Of a stretch of 5,327 nt of DNA, positions 1 through 5,327 are shown piece by piece (position 1 is the first letter of the stretch; every line of letters begins with the position of its first letter). This DNA is from Nitrospiraceae bacterium (lineage in GTDB: Bacteria; Nitrospirota; Nitrospiria; Nitrospirales; UBA8639), in the NCBI GenBank assembly GCA_003523945.1, contig DOFS01000123.1, forward strand, positions 1-5,327, in the 5' to 3' direction. A program made the position numbers and the translations under genes. Below the pieces are notes generated by a model. That model was not told the DNA's origin. It made no database searches and worked only from the letters and a program-made list of their open reading frames with translations.

Positions 1-403
1 GGGCATCGTGTTTGGGCACTCCGCGAATTAATAAAGGTACTGCCGCATTTTCAATCGCTGTGAGAGTGGGCAACAAATGATACTGCTGGAAAATAAACCC
101 CAGATGATTCCGGCGGAATTGTGTTTTTTCAGACTGAGACATTTCCAGTATGGATTCTCCTAAAATCCGCACCTCTCCCTCATCACTTTCCAGAATACCC
201 GCAATGACGGACAGGAGTGTCGTTTTCCCGCTACCCGAAGGCCCCACCAACAACAAGACTTCCCCTGGAGCCACATCTAAATCCACTCCTTTCAAGACCG
301 GAATACGCGTGTCACCCTCGCCAAATGATTTCGTCACTCCTCTGGCCTGCACCAACCAGTGAGTCGCGTCTTTGTCCAACGTCGAAATCGGACTTTGAGT
401 CAT
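1..403 (-). CDS. ABC transporter ATP-binding protein (LolD/MacB/DevA type), 3' part missing at window edge
   Basis: This is the nucleotide-binding subunit of an ABC exporter. It would hydrolyse ATP at the cytoplasmic face of the inner membrane to drive the permease encoded just upstream. The first 134 codons are present. The Walker A motif GPSGSGKT is at residues 54-61, and the Q-loop segment GFIFQQYHLLP is at about 102-112, followed by TAIEN. That Q-loop context is typical of the LolD/MacB/DevA branch, which pairs with FtsX-fold permeases. The ABC signature, Walker B and H-loop would lie beyond the left edge, so integrity cannot be judged. The ATG at 403-401 was chosen because it lies 4 nt after the permease stop and is preceded by AAGG, although only 2 nt away. 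The tight spacing implies the same transcript and probable translational coupling. The family assignment is firm. The substrate is unknown. Confidence 0.95.
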   Translation of the reverse strand, partial: MTQSPISTLDKDATHWLVQARGVTKSFGEGDTRIPVLKGVDLDVAPGEVLLLVGPSGSGKTTLLSVIAGILESDEGEVRILGESILEMSQSEKTQFRRNHLGFIFQQYHLLPTLTAIENAAVPLLIRGVPKHDA

Positions 404-407
404 CACC

Positions 408-1541
408 TTACCCACGAAATACAATCGCCGGTTCAAGTTTGGCTAATTTTCTGATGCTAATCGCACTCGAGACGCTACAGATCAACAACAGAGCCACCGC
501 CACTCCCACCAAAAGAGGCCATGTTTCGTTAAAGGGCAATCCTCCACCGCTCGCCGCCGTCAAACCAAACAGCGTGGCTAATCCCACACCGACTCCATAT
601 CCGATGAATCCAACGGTAAAACTTTGCAAAAGAATCATTCGTGCAAGCATTCCCGTGCTGGCTCCAATCGCTTTGAGCGCGCCAAACTGCGGGAGATTTT
701 CGACCGTGAACAGATAAAAGGTCTGTCCGGAAATCGCCATCCCCACAATAAACCCCAATAAAACCGTGGTGCCGAAATTCACCCCGATACCCGTATTCTG
801 TAAAATCCACTGAATCGTTTTCCATCCGAACTGTTCTTCGGTAAAGGCACCCAGCCCGGTTTGTTCATGAATTCGCAAAGCCAACTCTTCGGGACTGACT
901 CCGCTCACCGGACTGGCGAGCACATACGACAGTTTTCTCCGTTCCTCGGGTGTCACACTCAAGGCTCGTTCATAGGTGGTATAAACAAAAGGAAAGTTTT
1001 GAAAACTTTTTTGGGTCTTGACGATTGCCACCACCCTGACACGTCGATCGTTGATCTCAAACGTGGTCCCAAGATGAATGTTTTCGGGACCCCCTAAACG
1101 CTGGACCCCCAATTGATCGATCGCCACGGCGTCAGGAGACCGCAGATCTTCGATTTTTCCTTCCAGTACCGTCTGGGGACGACCGATCAGGGTGCTGGAA
1201 TCAATTCCCACCAAAGCTATTTGTTCGTAATTCCCATCCCGCAACCGCGCCCGCTGCACGCCTTTGTAGAGCGGGAACGCCCATTCCACTCCAGGCACGC
1301 TTCGCACGACGGTGACCGCCGTATCGGCAAGCGGCTTGATCTCTTCCACTTGATTGATATTGGCGTCGGCCACCCACACCGGCGCATTGACATTGGTGAT
1401 GCCCGACTTCGACCAGGTCATCAACCCCCAAAAGATGGATCCCTGCTGAACAATGAGCATCGTGGAAAAGGTGAGCCCCGCCAGCAGCATGAGGTATTTG
1501 GCCCGATCGCCAAACAACATTTTCAGCGCAACGTAATTCAT
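408..1541 (-). CDS. ABC transporter permease, MacB/FtsX-like (DevC-type)
   Basis: This is the membrane subunit of a type VII (MacB-like) ABC exporter, 377 residues and complete. One hydrophobic segment lies near the N-terminus (about residues 16-40). A long polar extracytoplasmic region of roughly 210 residues follows, matching the MacB periplasmic core domain in position and size. Three more membrane segments come at about 257-279, 303-328 and 341-362. The motif QFGALKAIGAS (285-295), after TVENL, and the C-terminal LEPAIVFRG are characteristic of the FtsX-fold permease domain and particularly resemble cyanobacterial DevC, the permease of the DevBCA glycolipid exporter. Such permeases use mechanotransmission and usually work with a HlyD/DevB adaptor and an outer-membrane TolC-like channel. 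Neither partner is encoded here. The start overlaps the tetR stop as ATGA, with AGGA just upstream, indicating coupled translation. LolC/E-type lipoprotein release is an alternative, but the DevC resemblance is closer. The substrate is not predictable. Confidence 0.93.
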   Translation of the reverse strand: MNYVALKMLFGDRAKYLMLLAGLTFSTMLIVQQGSIFWGLMTWSKSGITNVNAPVWVADANINQVEEIKPLADTAVTVVRSVPGVEWAFPLYKGVQRARLRDGNYEQIALVGIDSSTLIGRPQTVLEGKIEDLRSPDAVAIDQLGVQRLGGPENIHLGTTFEINDRRVRVVAIVKTQKSFQNFPFVYTTYERALSVTPEERRKLSYVLASPVSGVSPEELALRIHEQTGLGAFTEEQFGWKTIQWILQNTGIGVNFGTTVLLGFIVGMAISGQTFYLFTVENLPQFGALKAIGASTGMLARMILLQSFTVGFIGYGVGVGLATLFGLTAASGGGLPFNETWPLLVGVAVALLLICSVSSAISIRKLAKLEPAIVFRG

Positions 1542-2212
1542 ATCCTACGTACCGTCCGTTTCCGGGATTTTTTTGTTTGACCTGCCATTCCAGTCCCCTC
1601 CGGAGGTGAAGGGATTTTGAGTCCGTTCATCATGATATTCACAAATGTCCGCGAAATGTCCTCAGTTGTCTGAGGAAGTTTGGCCTGAAACAAGACGGTC
1701 AACAATCGATGATAAATCAGCATGCCCATAAAACCCCTGGCGGCGATGAGAGGTTGAACCGGCTGAAAAGCCCCTTCCTCTATCCGCTGTTGAATGTACC
1801 CGGCCAAAAAATCGTAAAATCCCCGGATGTGATTATGGAAAAACATATCCGACATTTCATGGTTCTCGAGAGCGCTAAATAAAATCAGCCGCATCAAATC
1901 CGAGTCGGGAGCCCCACCGACAATCATCCGGGCAATGACGGAAAACACCTCAATATCATTTTTTTGCTTAGCCAGATGTTTGACTCTGGAGAGTAACTCC
2001 GGCACGGGAGATTCCTCCGCTAGAATGGCTGCATACAAATCCTCTTTACTGGGAAAATGTTTAAAAATAAGGGCTTCGCTCACTCCTGCCCTCAGGGCGA
2101 TCTCCCGGGTCTTGGTCCCGCTAAACCCTTTTTCAGCAAACAACGAAGCCGCCGACCGGATAATAGTGGCCTTTCGGACGTGACCGGATATGCGTTTCTT
2201 TGAGGGTGACAT
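1538..2212 (-). CDS. TetR/AcrR-family transcriptional repressor, probably autoregulatory
   Basis: This is a 224-residue DNA-binding regulator. The N-terminal TetR helix-turn-helix domain spans about residues 14-64: ATIIRSAASLFAEKGF, then TREIALRAGVSEALIFKHF, then PSKEDLY. These are the hallmark residues of the family, with the recognition helix around 44-53. The remaining all-helical region would bind a ligand and dimerise. Its sequence is not diagnostic, as usual for the family. The C-terminus ends in a basic tail (KKSRKRTVRRI). I prefer ATG at 2212 over the longer reading from GTG at 2245. AAAGG lies 4 nt before the ATG, whereas the GTG has no ribosome site, falls inside the inverted repeat, and sits at the predicted transcription start. 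Its stop overlaps the permease start (ATGA), so it is the first gene of the exporter operon. By family precedent it would repress the operon until a transported or toxic ligand releases it. The inducer is unknown. Confidence 0.95.
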   Translation of the reverse strand: MSPSKKRISGHVRKATIIRSAASLFAEKGFSGTKTREIALRAGVSEALIFKHFPSKEDLYAAILAEESPVPELLSRVKHLAKQKNDIEVFSVIARMIVGGAPDSDLMRLILFSALENHEMSDMFFHNHIRGFYDFLAGYIQQRIEEGAFQPVQPLIAARGFMGMLIYHRLLTVLFQAKLPQTTEDISRTFVNIMMNGLKIPSPPEGTGMAGQTKKSRKRTVRRI

Positions 2213-2233
2213 CTGACCTTTCTTACAAATGTA

Positions 2234-2249
2234 GTAAGTATTCACTTAC
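2234..2249. promoter_or_regulatory. candidate TetR operator: 6-4-6 inverted repeat over the transcription start
   Basis: On the minus strand the site reads GTAAGT, GAAT, ACTTAC: two perfect 6-bp inverted arms around a 4-bp spacer. It begins 1 nt after the -10 box and covers the predicted +1, a position where a bound TetR dimer would block RNA polymerase. The 16-bp size and dyad symmetry fit operators of this family. The placement directly upstream of a tetR gene suggests autorepression. Binding itself is inference. Confidence 0.6.
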
Positions 2250-2250
2250 A

Positions 2251-2279
2251 ATACTAAGATCTCACCATAAACCTGTCAA
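2251..2279 (-). promoter_or_regulatory. sigma70-type promoter of the tetR-permease-ATPase operon
   Basis: On the minus strand, TTGACA (2279-2274) is a perfect -35 box. It is separated by exactly 17 nt from TAGTAT (2256-2251), a 4/6 match to the -10 consensus. Transcription would begin near 2244, giving a leader of about 30 nt before the tetR ATG at 2212. No other promoter-like pair is evident upstream of the operon. Confidence 0.72.
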
Positions 2280-2542
2280 GGAATCTATGATACGTTGATA
2301 AGGAGCAAACTGGCGGTTGGTTGATGGTTGGAAATTGGCAATATCTACACGGCCAGATCGGCCTTATCATAAGCGCGAAGACTCAGCATCTACTGGGCTT
2401 CCGAGAAAGATACGATACGGCTTACAATTTTACCTGAGCAAAACGGTGGATTGAGAACAGCGCTGCAGGCCTTCGACTTCGCTGAAGCAATTCTTTTACT
2501 CCCCCCGCATGTGTCCCCACTATTCGACTGTACCCCATGAAG
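2280..2542. other. intergenic region between the divergent exporter operon and lon
   Basis: About 260 bp without a convincing gene. It contains a consensus-like Shine-Dalgarno AAGGAG at 2300-2305, a GTTG-rich stretch at about 2315-2331, and a small perfect inverted repeat CTTAT-C-ATAAG (2363-2373). It also has a weak hairpin CTTC-GCT-GAAG (2477-2487) without a proper U-tract. Two tiny ORFs follow the AAGGAG: TTG at 2317 giving 45 codons, and ATG at 2324 giving 37 codons. Neither resembles a known protein, and both have poor start spacing. I see no tRNA, CRISPR repeat, transposon end or riboswitch here. Confidence 0.6.
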
Positions 2543-2570
2543 TTGACTCGACCGAAAAGATCCGTATCTT
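2543..2570 (+). promoter_or_regulatory. possible upstream lon promoter
   Basis: TTGACT (2543-2548, 5/6 match to the -35 consensus) is followed after 16 nt by TATCTT (2565-2570, 4/6 match to -10). Initiation would be near 2577, leaving a leader of about 50 nt before lon. It competes with the perfect TATAAT further downstream. Either or both could be used. Confidence 0.35.
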
Positions 2571-2585
2571 GGTAAGAAGAAAAAG

Positions 2586-2591
2586 TATAAT
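2586..2591 (+). promoter_or_regulatory. perfect -10 box (TATAAT) upstream of lon
   Basis: TATAAT matches the sigma70 -10 consensus at every position and lies 34 nt before the lon ATG, in a locally AT-rich stretch. Transcription would start near 2598, just ahead of the ribosome binding site. No good -35 box lies at 16-18 nt spacing (TTGGTA at 2569-2574 is only 11 nt away), so it may be weak, activator-dependent or incidental. No CIRCE element is visible, and no convincing sigma32 promoter. Confidence 0.45.
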
Positions 2592-2605
2592 GTTAATATA
2601 TTTAT

Positions 2606-2611
2606 AAAGGA
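2606..2611 (+). promoter_or_regulatory. likely lon ribosome binding site with long spacing
   Basis: AAAGGA is the only Shine-Dalgarno-like match ahead of lon, but 14 nt separate it from the ATG at 2626, longer than usual. No alternative ATG, GTG or TTG lies in frame between the upstream stop codon (2605-2607) and 2626, so 2626 remains the best start. Translation initiation may be modest. Confidence 0.5.
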
Positions 2612-2625
2612 CGCTCACGAACAAA

Positions 2626-5070
2626 ATGGATACTCCCCCAATAGCCGAGAATGAACTTATCATTTCCCTCCCGCTCGTCCCTGTTAAGCGAACGGTCTTG
2701 TTTCCGGATACCCTCGTCCCTTTCACCATTGGCCGACCCCGATCGATCGCCGCGGTGGAAGCGGCGATGAACTCCGAAGACAAAGCGTTGGTGTTTGTCA
2801 CTCAGCGTGACTCTGAAAAAGAGGAGCCCGGGTTTGATGACCTGTATCTCATTGGCACCAAAGCCGTCATCAAGCAAATGGGCAAAACTCCTGACGGCCA
2901 TCTCCAGATTCTCGCTCAGGGCATCGAACGCGTCGTCCTGCTGAAGATGGAGCAAGCCGAACCCCATATGATTGTTCGGTCCCGGCAACTGGCTCTCTCG
3001 CTTGAATCCGACCTTGAGCTGGAGGCCTTGCATCGTGAGCTGGTGGAACTCATTGGCCAATTACCGGAATTACTGACGACCCAGGGCGTGGTCGAATTGG
3101 TGGCGGTGCTTAGAGCAGAAAAAAATCCTCTTTCGGTCGCCTACCGCCTCGTGTCGCTCCTTAATCTCAATGTGGAACGATTGCAAGGCCTTCTGGAACA
3201 ATCCGATGCCAAGGAAGTACTTCGTCAGGTATACGGCGCATTGGCGCATGAACTTCATATCCTGAAAATTCGCCATGAAATCGCGAGTCAGGCCCAAGCG
3301 GAAATAGGAAAGTCCCAACGGGAATATTTTCTACGCCAACAGTTGAAAGAAATTCAACAAGAACTCGGCGATTTGGAGACCCAACCCGAAGATGGCGAAG
3401 TAGGCGAATTAAAAGCCCGTATCGAGAAGGCCGACCTTCCTGAGGTCGTCAAAACCGAAGCTACCAGGGAACTGAAGCGCCTGGTTAAGTTACCTCCCGC
3501 ATCTCCGGATCATCAAGTCATACGGAGCTATTTGGAGTTGGTCTTGGAACTGCCCTGGAACACCCTCACAGAAGACCACCTGGATTTGACCCATGTCCGG
3601 ACGATTTTAGATGAGGATCACTACGGGATCCAGGACGTCAAAGAACGCATCCTTGAGCATCTGGCTGTCTTGAAGTTGAATCCCTCTGCCAAAGCGCCCA
3701 TCCTTTGCCTGGTGGGCCCTCCCGGAGTAGGAAAAACCAGCCTGGGGCAATCCATCGCTCGCGCCCTGGAAAGAAAATTTGAACGTCTGAGTTTAGGCGG
3801 TCTCCATGATGAAGCCGAATTGCGTGGGCATCGCCGGACGTACGTTGGGGCTATGCCGGGCCGTCTGATTCAAGCCCTGCGACGCGCGGGAGCTAAAAAT
3901 CCAATCCTGATGCTGGACGAAGTCGATAAGGTCGGACAGGATTTTCGAGGAGATCCCGCCTCAGCGTTGTTGGAGATTCTTGATCCCGAGCAGAACCATA
4001 CATTCAGGGACAATTATTTAGATCTACCGTTTGATCTCTCCAAAGTGATGTTCATCACCACGGCCAACTCACTGGACACCATCTCCCGCCCGCTCTTGGA
4101 TCGCATGGAGACCATTCGTTTGGGAGGATACAGTCATCAGGAAAAATTGGAAATTGCCAATCGCTACTTGTGGCCACGGCGCTTGAAAGAAGCCGGCCTG
4201 GAGTCCAAACCGCTGACGTTAGGGAACCAGGTCATTCCCCATATCATTAAACGGTATACCCGTGAAGCCGGTGTCCGCCAATTGGAACAGATGTTGGGAC
4301 GGTTAACTCGTAAAGTGGCACTGCGGCTGGCGGAGCACCCACCGGACCAGCCGGAGGAATCTCTCACCATCACCCAGGAAGATCTTCCGGAATGGTTGGG
4401 CATCGAACGATTTATGCCTGAGGAAGCCAGGAAAACGTTGCCATTGGGTGTGGCCACCGGGTTGGCCTGGACAGAAACCGGCGGGGATGTCCTGTACGTA
4501 GAAAGTGCCCTCCTCCCCGGAGGCAGCGACCTCACGATTACCGGTCACATTGGCGATGTTATGCAGGAATCAGCCCAAGCCGCTCGAAGCTATCTCTGGT
4601 CGCGTGCGGAATCACTGGGCTTGGATATTGCGGTATTTAAGCAGAGCGGGATGCATATTCACGTGCCCGAAGGGGCCATTCCGAAAGATGGCCCCTCTGC
4701 CGGGGTAACAATGGCCAGTGCTCTGGCTTCACTGTTACTGAAAATCCCCGTGGTGAACGATACCGCGATGACCGGGGAAATCGGTTTAACCGGATTGGTT
4801 CTGCCTGTGGGAGGGATTAAAGAAAAAATCCTGGCGGCTCACCGAGTCGGATTGCGGCGAATTGTCCTTCCCAAAGCCAACGAGAAGGACCTTAAGGATG
4901 TGCCTGAGGCTGTGCGGTCAGAATTGACTATCGTATTCGTGGAAACGATTGACGAGGCCCTAGAGGCTGTCTTGCTCAAGACGACAGACGACAAGCGCGA
5001 GAAAGGAAAGGTCTCTCAACTAGGCCAGCCTGGAGAAAGTGAACAGAAACCTGTTATGGGTAGTCGCTGA
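2626..5070 (+). CDS. lon: ATP-dependent Lon protease (LonA, S16 family)
   Basis: This is a complete 814-residue cytoplasmic protease that unfolds and degrades misfolded and selected regulatory proteins as a ring hexamer. The N-terminal substrate-binding domain begins with [13 protein letters not shown] (15-27) and runs to about 200. A helical, coiled-coil-like stretch containing [17 protein letters not shown] (232-248) follows. The AAA+ module has Walker A GPPGVGKT (364-371), Walker B ILMLDE (427-432), sensor-1 Asn481, arginine finger Arg493 in LLDRME, and sensor-2 Arg551 in GVRQLE. The S16 domain carries Ser691 in PKDGPSAG and Lys734 in [12 protein letters not shown]. The 43-residue spacing of this dyad equals that of E. 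coli Lon (Ser679/Lys722), so the enzyme should be active. It is about 30 residues longer than E. coli Lon (784). Much of the excess is a polar, charged C-terminal tail after about 785. No partner gene adjoins it, so it appears monocistronic. A second lon elsewhere in the genome cannot be excluded. Confidence 0.98.
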   Translation: MDTPPIAENELIISLPLVPVKRTVLFPDTLVPFTIGRPRSIAAVEAAMNSEDKALVFVTQRDSEKEEPGFDDLYLIGTKAVIKQMGKTPDGHLQILAQGIERVVLLKMEQAEPHMIVRSRQLALSLESDLELEALHRELVELIGQLPELLTTQGVVELVAVLRAEKNPLSVAYRLVSLLNLNVERLQGLLEQSDAKEVLRQVYGALAHELHILKIRHEIASQAQAEIGKSQREYFLRQQLKEIQQELGDLETQPEDGEVGELKARIEKADLPEVVKTEATRELKRLVKLPPASPDHQVIRSYLELVLELPWNTLTEDHLDLTHVRTILDEDHYGIQDVKERILEHLAVLKLNPSAKAPILCLVGPPGVGKTSLGQSIARALERKFERLSLGGLHDEAELRGHRRTYVGAMPGRLIQALRRAGAKNPILMLDEVDKVGQDFRGDPASALLEILDPEQNHTFRDNYLDLPFDLSKVMFITTANSLDTISRPLLDRMETIRLGGYSHQEKLEIANRYLWPRRLKEAGLESKPLTLGNQVIPHIIKRYTREAGVRQLEQMLGRLTRKVALRLAEHPPDQPEESLTITQEDLPEWLGIERFMPEEARKTLPLGVATGLAWTETGGDVLYVESALLPGGSDLTITGHIGDVMQESAQAARSYLWSRAESLGLDIAVFKQSGMHIHVPEGAIPKDGPSAGVTMASALASLLLKIPVVNDTAMTGEIGLTGLVLPVGGIKEKILAAHRVGLRRIVLPKANEKDLKDVPEAVRSELTIVFVETIDEALEAVLLKTTDDKREKGKVSQLGQPGESEQKPVMGSR

Positions 5071-5127
5071 TCCCTTAAGGAAGTTCTTAGCCCCATCCTC
5101 AGAATTTATAGGCGTTGTCCACTGAGG

Positions 5128-5327
5128 CTATTTCCCACCTGTCAGGACTGGGGACATCCGCTGCATGGTAAACGAACCGCCAGGTTCAAGGGGGTTGTGA
5201 TCCTTGCCAATACGGGTGTACCACCAACGCCCCTGAGCCATAGGGGAATCGTCTGACCACTTTAACTCAAACCCTCCTTCCCGATCATTACCGGTCTGAA
5301 GCCACCTCCCCTTCCACACCCCTTCCT
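5128..5327 (-). CDS. C-terminal part of an unrecognised Trp/Gly-rich protein, truncated by the right edge
   Basis: An open frame enters from the right edge and ends at TAG (5130-5128), with 65 whole codons before the stop visible and no stop up to the edge. A GTG at 5319 is in frame, but the frame stays open above it. That GTG is probably internal, and the gene most likely starts outside the window. The visible part holds five tryptophans and many glycines, including two similar stretches 26 residues apart: KGRWLQTGND and QGRWWYTRIGKD. Alternating aromatic/polar stretches separated by Gly, Asn and Asp suggest a small beta-rich fold, but this is inference. I do not recognise the family. It is convergent with lon, 57 bp from its stop. 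The protein-like composition favours a real gene over chance, but the fragment is short. Confidence 0.5.
   Translation of the reverse strand, partial: EGVWKGRWLQTGNDREGGFELKWSDDSPMAQGRWWYTRIGKDHNPLEPGGSFTMQRMSPVLTGGK

Noticed and set aside
217..717. Long plus-strand reading frame opposite the ATPase and permease genes
   Set aside because: Its translation is rich in Pro, Ser, Thr and Asn with no domain. It is antisense to two genes with clear family motifs, so it is a shadow frame.
1113..1580. Plus-strand frame of 155 codons opposite the permease N-terminus
   Set aside because: His/Arg/Gln-rich translation with no recognisable fold, antisense to a well-supported permease and crossing the tetR junction.
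2213..2245. Longer tetR from GTG at 2245
   Set aside because: No ribosome site, lies within the inverted repeat and at the predicted transcription start. The ATG at 2212 has a proper ribosome site.
2469..2500. Hairpin around CTTC-GCT-GAAG followed by a T-containing stretch
   Set aside because: The core stem is 4 bp with only a bulged extension, the T-stretch starts several bases later, and no gene ends upstream on the plus strand that would need it.
2511..2520. GTGTCCCCAC at 2511-2520 and a reverse-oriented GGGGACAT near 5153, as possible flanking repeats around lon
   Set aside because: The shared core is only about 7 bp and the second copy lies inside the partial ORF's coding frame, so this is consistent with chance. 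There is no transposase or target-site duplication.
2533..2540. CCCCATGA as a sigma32 heat-shock -10 for lon
   Set aside because: No CTTGAA-like -35 lies 13-17 nt upstream, so the match is incomplete.
2602..3060. Minus-strand frame opposite the start of lon
   Set aside because: Antisense to the conserved Lon N-terminal domain, with no motif and no plausible promoter of its own.
5097..5127. Possible terminator after lon: CCTCAG (5097-5102) pairing with CTGAGG (5122-5127)
   Set aside because: The stem is only 6 bp around a 19-nt loop and no T-run of useful length follows on either strand. It is too weak to call.

Overview
The window looks like ordinary chromosomal DNA from a Gram-negative bacterium. 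It encodes a MacB/LolCDE/DevCA-type ABC exporter, a family that works with an inner membrane, a periplasm and usually a periplasmic adaptor, and a full-length bacterial Lon (LonA) protease. By eye the base composition is balanced to slightly GC-rich. A Nitrospirota-like or similar environmental lineage is possible, but that is a weak impression and I make no firm taxonomic call. I see no rRNA, tRNA, CRISPR array, insertion sequence or phage gene.

Left part (1-2279, minus strand): a compact operon read right to left. A TetR/AcrR-family repressor comes first (ATG at 2212). A four-membrane-segment MacB/FtsX-type permease of the DevC kind follows, starting inside the repressor's stop codon (ATGA overlap). 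The cognate ATPase comes next, 4 nt further on, and is cut by the left edge after the Walker A motif and Q-loop. A good sigma70-type promoter (TTGACA, 17-nt spacer, TAGTAT) lies upstream of tetR. A 16-bp inverted repeat sits over the predicted transcription start. This is the layout of a self-repressed efflux or export operon in which the repressor is co-transcribed with the transporter it controls. No membrane-fusion (HlyD/DevB) gene is inside the window. If there is one, it is probably beyond the left edge or elsewhere in the genome.

Middle (2280-2625): a divergent intergenic region of about 345 bp. It carries lon promoter elements near its right end (a perfect TATAAT at 2586-2591, and an alternative TTGACT/TATCTT pair just upstream). 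It also holds a strong Shine-Dalgarno-like AAGGAG at 2300-2305 in front of two very short, unconvincing ORFs. Otherwise I see nothing I can name.

Right part (2626-5327): a complete 814-residue Lon protease with all AAA+ and Ser-Lys dyad residues intact, plus a polar C-terminal tail. After 57 bp comes the 3' end of a convergent minus-strand ORF, rich in Trp and Gly, that runs off the right edge; I do not recognise it.

The exporter operon and lon are transcribed divergently, and nothing in the sequence links them functionally. I found no convincing sign of an undescribed system. The most useful points are the repressor start-site correction, the candidate autoregulatory operator, the missing adaptor gene and the unrecognised partial protein at the right edge.
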